Numbered from the stretch's first letter, positions 47,409 to 59,770 are shown. The stretch is DNA of 64,000 bases from Gossypium raimondii (GCF_025698545.1 NC_068576.1:49262390-49326389), one strand, 5' to 3'. A program made the numbers and translations. Notes: a model not told the origin generated them from the sequence alone.

Positions 47409-48507
47409 TTATCTAAGTGCATTCATCTTGTTCCTGAGATAGTAAAGCTTGGCTCTTCTCACTTTCTTCTTGTCCACCACCTTTATGTCCTTTATGTTAG
47501 GGGAATACTTGTCACACATCCTCCATTTTTATTTTACCAATTTGTAAATGGTTAAGTATATGCAAACTAAACAGATAGTGAAACCTCAGTATCATTTTAA
47601 CTTTTAAAATAGCAAAGAGAAGGCATTAGGATTTAAGATCTTATGAGCTTTGTTACTCGGACTGAGGTATAAGTATCAGTAAGGATATGTTCAATTCTTT
47701 TTCAAGTTTTTCTATGTATTTGGAAGGTCCTTGGAAGAATATAACTCTGAAAACAGTAACATGTTTTCTTTCCAGATTGATAAGTCTAGTATTAAATAAC
47801 ATGCTTTTGAGGCCTAAAAAAATAGAGTTCCGAGGAGTATAACTTGAATGTTACTTACAGTGGGAAGAGAGATTCAACCCCAACTCCTGCTACCATTCTC
47901 CTTATTCGGAATGTAGTGTTTAGGCCAGCATTACGTCTAGCGATAACAATCCCTTTTACATTTGAAACTCGTCGCTTGTTTTCAGGTACTTCCTGTTCTC
48001 ACCAACAGTATACCAATTAAGTTAATATGCTCAAAAGTATGCAACTATCACATACAATAATAACAAGAACTCTTCCATAGAAACATGTCATACCACTTTC
48101 AGTTGCACAATGTAGCCAGGTTTTATGTCAGGTATCTCCCTCTTCCCCTTCACTTCCTCCACGGCTTCCTTATCCAGTATCTGCAAGTACATAATCCGTA
48201 TAAGTCAAATCAAGGAATCAGGAATCAGGAATCAGAAAAAAGAAAAAACAATTCACCTTAGTAGGCAAAGACGAGTGACAGTTACCTGCATTATGTGCTT
48301 GGCAGTTTTATCAAGCCTCTTGAATTTAATTCAAGGAGGCACATCAGTTACTGATTCAGAAGAATCCATAGTAGTCGAGGCAGCTGTTGTCATACACCTA
48401 CTAGAAGAAGTAAAGACCATTCCAGCTAATGGAGACAAGCCTGGAACCAGAAATCCACCAGAACTACCTCGAGACATTAATTTTTCTGTTCGGGATCCAA
48501 ATCTTGT
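47409..48507 (-). pseudogene. bL19 ribosomal protein relic (organellar type)
   Basis: Exon-like pieces on the minus strand are 48286–48507, 48094–48180, 47859–47992 and 47409–47507. They match the nucleus-encoded organellar L19 family: RLDKTAKHIMQ, then DIKPGYIVQLKV, then the core [10 protein letters not shown]…[20 protein letters not shown], then [18 protein letters not shown] to the stop. Two lesions are seen. In the first piece an in-frame TGA replaces an expected arginine CGA just before IKFKRLDKT. The junction into the last exon is out of frame by one at the acag/acaag acceptor. No targeting-peptide exon is found. The type resembles Arabidopsis At1g24240 by memory. Alternative: a diverged gene with different splicing. 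Confidence 0.75.
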
Positions 48508-48538
48508 CTGGTACAAAAACATTACACGCTAAATATAC
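48484..48538 (-). repeat. Left half of a tandem-duplicated unit interrupted by the Copia element
   Basis: Unit A is 48484–48538 plus 53505–53635 and unit B is 53636–53820, about 180–185 bp each. Both contain ttctgtt…ggatc…aa…ttttgtctg-type sequence and later acaatttaacagtc. The Copia element landed inside unit A. Confidence 0.7.
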
Positions 48539-49031
48539 TGTTGGTGTTGAAATCAAAGAACAGACAAGCTCAGCTTGTGTCTTCTGCAGCAAGCCTCGAT
48601 ACTTGCTGAGCAAACAATCGGATTCGAAGCAAAAGAAAGAAAGAAAAATGGAGAGTATCTTGATGAACAAAAACCGATTTCATTCATACATTAAACAATG
48701 GCATAATGCCAATACATAAACCAAGCAATTTGCTTGTCAAAATCAACAAGTATTCACCTAATTGCTACCTACCACCACTAATACATTGAAACTTGAAGTA
48801 AATAACTTGTACATACAAGCAAAGCTGAATTAACAACTCATTCATCAACAAATTACATCAATCATCAACCTAACATAATTCAAAATGAACTAAAAATACA
48901 TTTCATCAACTAAGAATTACAAAATGAACAAAATAGGAACAGTTGAGCTTGTTCCAGCAGCTCCAGCATTGCTTGGTCTTCATGGCCTGCTTGTTGTCTG
49001 CTTTGTTGCTGCATGCTGACCAACTTCAACA
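48539..49031 (-). repeat. 3' LTR of the Copia element
   Basis: It begins TGTTGGTGTTG and ends in cttcaaca on the + strand, 493 bp. Compared with the 5' LTR it lacks about nine bases in the gaaagaaagaaaa run and differs most in the last 100 bases. Confidence 0.9.
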
Positions 49032-49034
49032 CTC

Positions 49035-52000
49035 CTCCTTGGTTAGCATGTTGCAAACTCCTAATTTCTTCCTTAACTACTCGAACCTAGTTGCATTAAA
49101 TGCCTTGGTCAAAATGCCAGCAAATTGATCCTCTGAATTGCAATGAATCAGTTTCACTTCCTATGCCTGCTCCATTTCTCGAACAACATGAAATTTAATG
49201 CTGAAATGCTTTGTTCTTCCATGAACACTGGATTCTTTGCAATTGCAATAGCAGATTGATTGTCACAGAAGATCTATGTTGCTTCCCTTTGATGCACATT
49301 TAAATCAGCCATGATTTTCCTTAACCAAATGGCTTGGTTTACAGCACTTGCTGCTGCAACATATTCTGTTTCAATAGTGGATTGAGCCACCAATGTTTGC
49401 TTCTTCGAGCTCCAACAGAACATGGCTGAACCAAGACTAAAAGCATACCCTAAGGTACTTTTCATGTCATCACTCGAGCCAGCCCAGTCACTACCACTGT
49501 ATCCAACTAGCTTCAAATATTCAGCTTTGCTAAACAACATGCCATAGTTCAAGGTTCCCTTGATGTATCTCAAAACTCTCTTGGCAGCTTTAAAGTGACT
49601 CTCATTGCAACAATGCATGAATCCCGAGAGTAAACTAACAGCATACATTATGTCTGGCCTAGTGGCAGTTAAATATAACAAACAACCAACTAGATTTCTA
49701 TAGGTTGTTTCACAAACCTTCTCAAAGTCACTTATGCTCAATAGCTTCTCTCCAACAGCAACTGGAGTAGTGGTTGCTTTGCTGTTTTCCATTGAGAATT
49801 TGGTCAGAATTTTAGAGGTAAAGAATTTCTGACTTAGGAATATCTCTTGGTGTGTCTGTGTCACCTCCATGCCAAGAAAGTAGCTCATTTTTCCTAGATC
49901 AGACATCTCAAACATCTACTGTATTTTGGTTTTAAAATCAGTCAACATTGTTTGGTCTCCTCCTGTCACTAACAAGTCATCAACATACAGAGATACTATG
50001 AGCTGAGTTTGTGCCCCTTCCTTTTTGACATACAGAGTTGGCTCACTATTGCTTCTGTCAAATCCTAAATCAATCAAGTAGCTATCGATCCTGCTATACC
50101 AGGCTCTTGGAGCCTGTTTTAAGCCATACAAGGCTTTTTTTAGCTTGTAAACCATATGCTCTTTATCAGCTATCACAAAGCCCTGTGGTTGTTCAACATA
50201 AATGTCTTCCTCAAGAAATCCATTGAGAAAAGCTGACTTCACATCGAGCTGATGGATTTTCCATTCCATTTGAGTTGCTAAGGCAATCAGCAGTCTAATG
50301 GTATCGAACCTGGCTACTGGTGCAAAGGTCTCCAGATAGTCCAAGCCGTATTTCTGGCTGAATCCCTTGACAACCAGCCTTGCTTTTAGCTTGTTCAACT
50401 CCCATCAGCATTGTGCTTGGCTTTATACACCCATTTCACTCCAATAATCTTTCTTTTGACTGGTCTTTCAACCAATTCCCAAGTCTGGTTCTTCTCGATC
50501 ATACTAGTTTCTTCAGCCATTGCTTGCTTCCACCCTTGCTGAGCTTCAGCTTCTTCAAAACTGCTTGGTTCAACTATAGCTATATGAGCCCTTTCATAAA
50601 TCTCGGCCAGTGGTCTAGTGCCCCTGACTGGTTCATCATCAATGTCCATTTCAGGACCATTTTGTTCTGCCTCAGTTTGGTCTGTTGCAAGATCTTCAGA
50701 AACTGCCTGTGGCACATTCCTTTCCCAATTCCAGCATGACTTCTCATCAAACACTACATCTCTGCTCACTAGCACCTTCTTGGTTGAAGGATCCAAGATC
50801 CTATAGCCCTTTTTGACTGAGCTATACCTACCAGTATACCAGGTTCAGCTTTTCTGCCCAATTTGTTTCTCTTCACAGCTGGTACATGTGCATAGCATAT
50901 GCTACCAAAGACCTTTAGGTGAGCTAGTGAAGGCTTGAACCCAAACCAGCCTTCGAATGGAGTCTTATGAGCCAAGGCTTTGGTTGAAAGCCTATTCTGA
51001 ATGTACACAGCAGTATTGACTGCTTCTGCCCATATGGTTTTTGGCAGATTCTTCTCAAACAGTAGGCAGCTGGCCATATCCATCAAGCTCCTATTCTTCC
51101 TCTCACTTACACCATTTTGTTAAGGAGTATAGGTGTTAGTGAGCTGGTGTTTGATGCCTGCTTCATCACAAAAGGCTTGGAACTGAGCTAAAGTGTACTC
51201 AGTCCCATTATCAGACCTTATGGTCTTAAGTTGGCAGCTTGTTTCAACTTCAGCAACATTCTTGAACTTTGTAAACACTGAGCCTACTTTTGATTTCTGT
51301 TTTAAGAAATAAATCCAACAAAACCTTGAGAAATCATCAATAAACAGGATGAAATACCTGCTTCCATTCAATGGCTCAGTCCTCATGGGGCCACACACAT
51401 CAGTGTGCACTAGCTGTAGCCTTTCAGAGGCTCTCTAGGCTTGATTTGAGGGAAATGGGAGTCTGGCCTGCTTCCCTAGCTGACACACCTCACAAACCTC
51501 CTGTTTTTGGACTGAAACTATGAAGTTTTCAGCTAAATCATCTCTGCATAACTGGTCCATTGATCTGTAGTTGGCATGACCAAGTCTTTGATGCCAAAGC
51601 TTGGACTCATCTATTATAGTTGTATAGGCAGTGTCTGAGCCTTTTGTCCAATCAACTACAAAGCTCTTATCAGCTATAGTGATTGCCATGAATTTGGATC
51701 CACTTGGATCACTGATTTGGCACTTCTTGCCTTTGAACACTACAGAATACCATTTCTCTAGCAATTGAGCTATGCTGAGCAGGTTTCTGTCAATCTCAGG
51801 CACCAATATCACATTCGAGATGACCTTGACACCTGTGGGAGTGCATATCAACACATCACCCTTACCTTCTACCCTTATAAAGTGACCATTACCAATTTTA
51901 ACTTTGGTTCTGCAGCTTCTGTCTAGTGACTTGAAGATAGTAGCATCTGGTGTCATGTGATTGATGCATCCACTGTCTAGGAGCCAAGCATTTGAAAGCC

Positions 52001-52970
52001 TCTCTTGAGCAGCTGAGCATGACACAGCAAAAACTTGTTCCTGTTGATCACTATCTTCCTTGGCAACTCGAGCCTCAGCCTTTATTTGTTGAGGTTGGTT
52101 CTGCCTTGGTTTGCCTTTGTTTTTGCAGAACTTTTCAACATGCCCCCTCTTCTTGCAATGTTGACACAAAGCATCTGGTCTAAACCAGTATTTTTCTCTG
52201 GATGACCAGGCCTTTTACAATGCCTGCATGTTTGGTCTCCTTTCCTTGCAGCATTGAACTTTGGCCTGCCTTTCCAAGTCTTATTGCCTTTGTAGGCAGT
52301 ATTGGTCTTTGCTTGAAAGGCACCTTTTTGGTGCTCCTCCAATCTGCTAGCTCTTCTCTGTTCTTGTGCATAGAGAGCATTGATTAGCTCTGCCAGAGAG
52401 ATGTTGGTCAGGCCCTTTGAGTCTTCAAGGGATGAGATTTTTGCCTCATACCTCTCAGGCAAGGTTGAAATAACCTTCTCCACTATCCTTGCTTCATTAA
52501 ACTGCTCACCAAGGAGCCTTATGCTGTTTACCACAGCCATAATCCTGTCTGAGTACTGTTTGACAGTTTTTTCTTCTTTCATCTTCAAATTTCCAAAGTC
52601 CCTTCTCAAGTTTAACTGTTGCTGCCTTATCCTCTTTGTCCCTTGAAAATCCTCTTTCAACTTGTCCCAGGCCTGCTTTGGTGTTTCACAGGCCATAATC
52701 CTTGTGAAAATCACATCTGACACTGAGTTCTGGATGTAAGACATGGCCTTGTGCCTCTTGGCCCTTTCATCAGCATGTTGCCTGATCCGAGCCACTATTG
52801 GATTGGCTCTAAGTGGCTCTGGTTCAACATCAGAGTTGACCACCTCCCACAGATTGAAAGCCTGCACGTAGGTCTTCATTTTGACCACCCATATGTGATA
52901 GTCTTCTCCATTGAAGACTTGTGGTGCAGTTGGTGAGAAGTTTGATGAGGCATCTTTTGTACAACAGGTC
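49035..52970 (-). pseudogene. Copia gag-pol polyprotein, inactivated
   Basis: Minus-strand order: gag (about 52200–52970) with zinc knuckles CRHCKRPGHPE and CQHCKKRGHVEKFC; protease with DSGC in LLDSGCINHM; GAG-pre-integrase LWHQRLGHANY…CEVCQLGKQ; integrase core HTDVCGPM, FIDDFSRF and RSDNGTEY; reverse transcriptase with [10 protein letters not shown]; RNase H with STIETEYVAAA and DNQSAIAIAKNP. Lesions: the ATG at 52953 is one base out of frame with gag; a frame change lies between the two knuckles (about 52170–52200); stops replace Trp after PFPSNQA (about 51434) and Gln after TNTYTP (about 51120); frame changes lie near 50780 and 50395; another stop sits just before FEMSDLG (about 49916). 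It cannot make a full polyprotein. Confidence 0.92.
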
Positions 52971-52983
52971 CCTCAAGATTAAA

Positions 52984-52996
52984 GCTCTAGATACCA
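52984..52996 (-). other. Primer-binding site of the Copia element
   Basis: On the minus strand it reads TGGTATCTAGAGC, two bases from the 5' LTR end at 52999. Confidence 0.85.
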
Positions 52997-52998
52997 AT

Positions 52999-53504
52999 TG
53001 TTGGTGTTGAAATCAAAGAACAGACAAGCTCAGCTTGTGTCTTCTGCAGCAAGCCTCGATACTTGCTGAGCAAACAATCAGATTCGAAGTAAAAGAAAGA
53101 AGGAAAGCAAAGAAAAATGGAGAGTATCTTGATGAACAAAAGCCAATTTCATTCATACATTAAACAATGGCATAATGCCAATACATAAACCAAGCAATTT
53201 GCTTGTCAAAATCAGCAAGTATTCACCTAATTGCTACCTACCACCACTAATACATTGAAACTTGAAGTAATTAACTTGTACATACAAGCAAACCTGAATT
53301 AATAGCTCATTCATCAACAAATTACATCAATCATCAACCTAACATAATTCAAAATGAACTAAAAATACATTTCATCAACTAAGAATTACAAAATAAACAA
53401 AATAGGAACAGTTGAGCTTGTTCCGGCTCACTCCAAAGATGGCTTGGTCTTCATGGCACGCTTTGTCATGCGGTTTGTTGTCGACATCTTGACCAACTTC
53501 AACA
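52999..53504 (-). repeat. 5' LTR of the Copia element
   Basis: 506 bp with the same ends as the 3' LTR. It is followed directly by the right TSD copy TATAC. Confidence 0.9.
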
Positions 53505-53820
53505 TATACAAACTTACCACAAACTTTTGACTTAGAAAAACATGAAAAGCCAAGCAACATGACTTCAAAATTTTCACTTACCAACAATTTAACAGTCAAA
53601 TTATACTTAACTAAAACTTAGAAAGGGAAAAATTCTTCTGTTTTGGATCAAAATTTTGTCTGCTAAACAATTTTACAAGCTTTATAAACAAACCAACCTC
53701 AAAACATTGATTTACAAAAACTTGAGAAGCCAAGGAGCATTAATTCTGATTTTTCACTTAATAACAATTTAACAGTCGAATTGTAGTTAACTAAAGCCTA
53801 GAAAAAGAGCAAAATTTTAG
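53505..53820 (-). repeat. Remainder of tandem unit A and all of unit B
   Basis: 53505–53635 completes unit A, which starts at 48484; 53636–53820 is unit B. Corresponding stretches include gaaaagccaagcaacatgac with gagaagccaaggagcattaa, and acaatttaacagtcaaatta with acaatttaacagtcgaattg. Unit A would once have extended into the bL19 relic's first visible exon; unit B keeps the same splice-like site in decayed form. Confidence 0.7.
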
Positions 53821-54389
53821 GCAAGACAATCATTAACGGAAAATCGAAAAAACTAAACTAAAAAAAAATCAAGGCAAGGGAAAGTAAAACATACTCTTAG
53901 ATAATGCAGGTTTAGGGAAATTTATAAATAATTAATAAGAAATTTATAATGATTTAATATGATTAAACAATTAAATACTATAAATAATTCAAAATGTGAA
54001 ATTTAATTTAATAATATAAATAGTAGATATAAATAAAATTATTACTATTTAGGTTTAGGAATTTTGTTGGATGATTTTTTATTTGGAGTAAAGGGTGAGA
54101 AGTAAAAGTTTGGAGGGGAGTGGGAGGGAGCAAAAGTCTTGGGGAAAAAGTAAAAAGGTTTGGGGATTTGGGGTAAAAATGTAAAATATTATAGTTTCAT
54201 ATTTGATTTATTCAAATTATTCAAGTTATTCGAATTCAAAAACTAAACTCGATTTGAACTCAAAATTTGAAAAAAAAAATTGAGTTGACTCGAATAACTC
54301 GATCATTTAACTCGAAATTCAATTTTTTTGATTTTTTCAAGTCAAATCGAGTTTTGCTCACCCCTACCAACTAGTAGTTAAACCTAGAC
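53821..54389. other. AT-rich intergenic stretch
   Basis: No gene. At 54180–54365 there is a decayed repeat with several ctcgaatt- and actcga-like motifs (ctcgaaattcaattttttt and related). Confidence 0.4.
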
Positions 54390-54626
54390 CACAGACTTTT
54401 GGGCTTAGAAAGATATTCTTAGAGGAAGCGACATCTTGTGCGAGGAAAATATGTTCAACTTCGAGAGCGTAAAACTACTGGATCAATATGAATCCTAACT
54501 TCCCTCATGTTGATACTATTAAACCACTTGCCTTACCCATTGATGTTCATTCTTCCCTACTCTCGCACATCAACATCTGGATCAAAAGAAATCTTTAAAC
54601 CTTATCAATCATGATCAAGCCTCTGA
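54390..54626 (+). pseudogene. LINE relic, left part (split by a solo LTR)
   Basis: The frame reads DTIKPLALPIDVHSSLL … SIMIKPL and is continuous, across the LTR at 54627–57902, with TSLVGPSRFKEEK from 57903. This is the segment that precedes the zinc-binding domain in plant LINE reverse transcriptases. One stop is present. Similarity further upstream is too weak to place a start. Confidence 0.6.
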
Positions 54627-54849
54627 TGTAACACCCCTAACCCGTATTCATCGCTGGAATTGGGTTACGGAGCATTATCGGAGTTTACAGATCAAACAAA
54701 CAGAAATTTCAAATATTTCTTATCATATAATATTCAGGCCAGAAACCAATCAAACTCATACATACTATCCCTTATTCGATCCCTCGAGGTCTAAAATACG
54801 CGTTAGGAACAAATCGAGACTAATTCGGAAACTCAGAGAATTTTTCGGA

Positions 54850-55095
54850 ACACATTAAAAATTTTCAAAACATGCCTGTGTGTCTGGCCGTGTGGGCATT
54901 CGAAGTAGGGACATACGGCCGTTTCCCAGCATGTGTCGATACCCGTGTAACTCTCTAACTTGGGTCACACAACCAAGCCACACGCCCGTGTAGCAAACCG
55001 TGTATCCTTTTTAAATGGCATCGCACGCCTGTGTGCTAGCCGTGTGTCTCACACGGCTAAGTTACACGCCCGTGTGTCTGGCTGTGTGAACCTAA
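54850..55095. repeat. Array of ACACGG/CCGTGT half-palindromes in LTR
   Basis: Ten or more copies of CCGTGT or its complement ACACGG occur within about 250 bases, several paired as imperfect palindromes (cacacggctaagttacacg, ggccgtgtgggc). Equivalent arrays lie at 390–530 and 1275–1530. Confidence 0.8.
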
Positions 55096-56144
55096 AAGGT
55101 GCCTTAAATAACCAATTTACCATTTTCTACATGCTTGGACATTAAACAACTCAAAAACCATTCGTTTAACCAGTTCAAAACATGATCAAATACTTTCAAA
55201 ACATACCAAAACAATCATCCTAGGTGCCTAACCAATGTACCCTCATTGGTACCATATTTATATCATCAAAACATATCATCAAAGCATCATTCAAATCCAA
55301 ATTATAAACATACCAAATTCAATCCATTTTGCCTAGCTCATAAGCACTTAAACACTATCTTAAATTCACATGCACATATCTAAATTTGGTTCAATATATC
55401 ATGCCATAGTATGGCTTCAAAAACAAACACATGTTTAATATATATGCCAAACCAACATTAAACTTATAACCTCATTTACAATCAATCCACAAAATAACTA
55501 TTACTTAGACACCCTAGGTACAAGCCGACACAAAAGGTAAACATCACCACATTTGAGTTCGGGATCGTTGTTGGATGTTGAATCGGCAATCAAAAGTGAA
55601 GTATCTAACCTGTGCTTGGAAAAACGAAATCGTACATTGAGTAAAACTCAGTGGTATTTTTATAATCCGAATATTTAAAGATAAGATAATATAATATGCA
55701 CAATTAAATTTTAAACACATATTAATGACAAGTATCATGACTATCATATGCTATTATATTTCATTTGTTAAATAATGTCCCAATTCACATAGTTGATATA
55801 TAAATAGTTATTCACATATCAAACCACATTTATTTGTACAATGGCATTAGCTATTCAATACTCAACTCATGAATACTTCATTTTGTATCACCTCAATTCT
55901 CATCATTTGCTATATAATAGTTTTTCACAATTTGATCCACATATCATTTAAACAATAACATTATCTATTCCATATCCAATTCATGAGTACATAACTCATG
56001 TATCTCATTTTCATGTTTCAAATTACTATCTCATTTTCAATTCACATACAATATCATCCAATATCAATCATAGTACCATTTTATTTAATTACCCCTATTA
56101 ACATAACTCGGACTTGGACGGATACACTGATCCAACCAACGCAC

Positions 56145-56275
56145 CAGTTTGACACCCAGTGCCTAATAAGATAAATCTAAAGTATTAACCGCGCCCAGCG
56201 CTATATAAATTGACACCCAGTGTCTCATCGGTTAAACCAAAGTAAATTGGCACCCAGTGCTTCATCGACTCGAGG
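56145..56275. repeat. Tandem repeat in LTR (cacccagtgcc units)
   Basis: Three units of about 55 bases contain gacacccagtgcctaat, gacacccagtgtctcat and ggcacccagtgcttcat. The array occupies the position of the GAGCT array in the LTRs at the left edge. Confidence 0.7.
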
Positions 56276-57902
56276 TCGAAGAAATCCCTAAACTCTTCCT
56301 ATCCTATGGTATGCCATTTATATTCGACTCAGCCCGATACAGTTAATAGGGTTTAATTTCACATTTCATATGCAACCAATATCCGATATTAACTTTTCAT
56401 ATAATCACATATACACATGAATTCAATTCAATCTATAACAATCAATATCCAACTTTCACATTAACACATATATTCATTTCACTCAACTGTCAAAATGTCA
56501 AATACTCACATCAACACTTACCATATGTATTAAATTGAATTACAACAATAAACAACAAAATTCGGATTATAGAAATACAAATCAGGAATTCCGAGCTATT
56601 CGACGTCGACTTTATCTTTTCCCTTTTTAGTCGAGGATTCCGGTACGACGTTAACTACAAAATTAAAACAATTAAAATTCATCAATATAACACATTTCAA
56701 TTTCATATTAAATATTTCAATTTTTACTCAGTATTTGCCTAAATTTCAATTTAGTCCCAAAACCGAGACTAATTTTTATTCTTCACATTTAATTACGTAT
56801 TTTTATACAAATTCCACTTTAAACTAAATTTAACTCCTATTTTCACTTAAACCCTTAAATTTTAATTTTTCACAATTTAGTCCTTATTATTCAAAATTTA
56901 CAATTTATTCTACAATTTAATCTTTTTTCACTTCTAGCTTAAAAATCTATCAATTTAATCCCTAATACTAAATTATTCAACATTAACAACACTTAAAAAC
57001 TTAATAATTGCTAAAATTTAGACATGGGTTGGGTAATACTTAACACCGGGATTCCAAAAACATATAAATTACAAGAAAAAGGACTAAATTGACTAACTAA
57101 TTTAACTTAAAAATTTTTGAAGCCCTTAGTCTGTGCGTCTGCTTCTTTCCTTCTTTCTCTTTTTCTTTCTTTCTTTTCTTTCTAATTTTGGTTTAGCCTT
57201 ATCTTTCTTTACTTCTTTCTCTTTTAATACTTATTTGTTTTATTATATAATATATATACTTACAATTAAGATTTTATATTATAATATAATATATAAATTA
57301 AATTTACATATAATATATATACATCACTAATCGTCCCACTTAAAGAAACAATGGTAAATTTTCTTTTTAATCCATTTAATTATTATTTAATCTATAATTC
57401 AACTTTCACCCTATATGCAATTTAGTCCTTATACCTAATTACTTTTAATTTATGCAAATTCACTTAAACTAAATCTAATTAACTACACAACTAGCTTCGT
57501 AAATAATTATTAAAAACATTTACGAGTCTGATTTATAGGAACGGAGTCTCGAAAATGAACTTTTTCTTTTTCAATTTGGTCCTTTTTAATTAATTAACTA
57601 TCGAAACGTTGAAATTTTTCAACGAAACTTTAATATCACCTTAATGACACTCTGTAAATATTTATAAAAATATTTACGGCTCAGTTTATAAAAACAAGGT
57701 CCCGATACCTCATTTTCTAAAACCACTTGAACTTAATAAATCACTTATATAACATAAATTATCAAATCAAAAACCTTTTTAAAAATCACATTTGACTCAT
57801 AAATATTAAATAATAATATTATTTAATATTTACGAATTTACTCATCGAATTTGGTGACCCCCAAACCACTGTTTTCAACACCACTGAAATCTGGCTGTTA
57901 CA

Positions 57903-58570
57903 TCTAACCTCTTTAGTAGGACCTTCTCGATTTAAGGAGGAGAAGACAATTGTTTGGAAATTTGATTTTAATGGACATTTCCCCGTGAAGAGTGCCTATG
58001 CCCTTCTGTATCAGTATGACGTAATCACCCATTTGGCTTCACCTTAGCACAAAGCATGGACTAATCTAGGAAAACTCAAACTCCCTTACAAAGTTATCAT
58101 TTTCCTTTGGAAAATCTGCACAAATTGCCTCCCAACCAAGGAGCTTCTCTCAAGGCACCTCCCCAACAATGATAATAACTTTCCCTTTTGCTAAGATAGT
58201 AGGGAATCCATTAAGCACCTATTCCTTGAATATAGTTTTGCTCGAGCTATCTAGTTTGGTTTTTCTCTTGCTTTCCAATCATTGGAATCCGTATTTCTTC
58301 TTTATCATCCTAGTTTCTTCAATGGCAATCATAAGAAGTCAAAATCTTTTTGATTCTATAATGAACTTCTTCTCCCTTGACAGTCAAGAATTCAAACATT
58401 TGAGACTGTCGAAAGTCTTCTTTCCTACTAGACTCTCTTCTTACTCTTTGCATTGCCTATTGCAGGTGAAATAGCATGATTGGTGGAGCTGTCATTGCTC
58501 AATACCATAAAGGCTCTCAGTTTTTACCCATTTAAAGCTTCAAATTTGCTAACAAAATCTAGGTTAGACT
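57903..58570 (+). pseudogene. LINE relic, right part: reverse-transcriptase zinc-binding domain and start of RNase H
   Basis: The frame reads KTIVWKFDFNGHFPVKSAY, then LKLPYKVIIFLWKICTNCLPTKELLSRH and FPFC … SIKHLFLEY, the zf-RVT domain found at the end of plant LINE reverse transcriptases. Near 58480 the residues IGGAVIAQYHKGSQ resemble the start of the following RNase H domain. Stops at about 58195 and elsewhere show that it is dead. Confidence 0.75.
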
Positions 58571-59022
58571 TCTCACTTTCAGATCTATTTTTATTACTCT
58601 AAAAATTCATAATGTTTCTTCCTGTAGGTTCTTCAAAATATGACAAAAAATGGTTGAATATCATATGCGGGTATATCGAAGTGAGATGAAACATCAACTA
58701 GTGCTCAACGACATCAAGCATCTCCTCCAAATTTTTTTAGTGTAACAAAATAAAAAGAAAATCAATTACAAACTAACAGTAGAAGCAGGGTTGGATAACA
58801 GAAAATGTTTGTCTAAACGTATCTAATCATCAACTAATGAAAGAGCAACATGAAAAATTCGAGCACCAATAGAAAAATCTTTCATCAGGTCAGCCAAAAT
58901 ATTAGAGACACAATTCACCTCCTTTGGCATTTTCTCCATGACTACTCTCCACTTGCATATGCACAGTTCTTGGATTCACATCTCCAAATCTTTGTTTTAA
59001 TTCCCTCTGGTATCACCATGGA
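58571..59022. other. Intergenic remnant between the LINE relic and the last LTR
   Basis: On the minus strand 58850–58960 gives a NCVSNILADLMKDFSIGAR-like stretch that recalls the end of a LINE RNase H, possibly a second LINE copy in the other orientation. The evidence is weak. Confidence 0.3.
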
Positions 59023-59263
59023 TGTAACACCCCTAACCCGTATACGTAAATAAATTAGGGTTACGAGGCGTTATTGGACAAAACGCAACTTAACACAGAC
59101 ATTCAGTAGAATTCAAAAATTTTACATCTATGTTAAATTAGTCAAATATGAAGTAAGTATAATTATAAATTCTACTTTAATAATTTTAATTTAGATTTTT
59201 ATAACAAAACATAACATTTCAGTTCAGTTAAACCATAAGAAAAATAAGCTAATTTATTATGGT

Positions 59264-59303
<40 letters not shown>

Positions 59304-59697
59304 CATATTAAAGTACGACTCCCAAAATATTATCTAGCCTATACATGCCATAAGTTAAAATTTAAACGTTTTAATACCGAGATAGTAGATAAAGTGATGA
59401 TCTTCGCTAACGATCCCCGAGTCTGCAGCTTGGTTTTTATCTATAAAACAAATGGATAAAAACAATCGAAGTAAGCTTTTATAGCTTAATAAGTTTATAA
59501 TATATCTAAAATACATATAAACGAACATATGTATAAACATTATATGCTTATAATCAAATTACAGACATAATCATTAATTGCATATACTGATTTCTAATAT
59601 ACTTATCATTTGCATTTCATCGAATGCATATATATGATCTTTCAAACACATATAGACAAATGCTCATGTAATTATTCATTATATATATCCCATAATC

Positions 59698-59702
<5 letters not shown>

Positions 59703-59737
<35 letters not shown>
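59703..59737. repeat. (TA)n microsatellite
   Basis: Perfect TA dinucleotide run within the LTR. Similar runs are at 40683–40702, 59273–59300 and 62548–62584. Confidence 0.95.
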
Positions 59738-59739
<2 letters not shown>

Positions 59740-59770
59740 AATGCATATAATCACTTAATTTAACGTATTC

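Larger units (their letters stand above)
48539..53504 (-). mobile_element. Copia retrotransposon with two LTRs, 4966 bp, TSD TATAC
   Basis: Perfect five-base repeats TATAC flank the element at 48534–48538 and 53505–53509. The LTRs are 48539–49031 (3' LTR) and 52999–53504 (5' LTR); they differ by a dozen or more substitutions and several indels, so the insertion is not recent. A primer-binding site lies at 52984–52996 (gctctagatacca, complement of the tRNA-iMet type) and a polypurine tract (aaggaggag on the minus strand) lies against the 3' LTR near 49032–49040. Domain order gag–protease–integrase–reverse transcriptase–RNase H is that of Ty1/Copia. Confidence 0.95.
54627..57902 (-). mobile_element. 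Solo LTR (3276 bp) inserted in a LINE ORF, near-perfect TSD
   Basis: The termini TGTAACACCCCTAACCC and CTGTTACA match the family at the left edge of the window, in the same orientation. Flanks are tctga (54622–54626) and tctaa (57903–57907 minus the shared boundary), four of five bases alike. Removing the LTR restores a continuous LINE frame, which independently confirms the insertion. No internal retrotransposon sequence is present. Confidence 0.85.

Noticed and set aside
53375-53599. Open frame of 74 codons across the right end of the Copia element
   Set aside because: It crosses the 5' LTR and the TSD into duplicated flank, so it cannot be an old gene; no domain.
59018-59022. Primer-binding site just left of the last LTR
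   Set aside because: The sequence ctctggtatcaccatgga resembles the complement of the tRNA-iMet site only with three inserted bases; undecided and not annotated.
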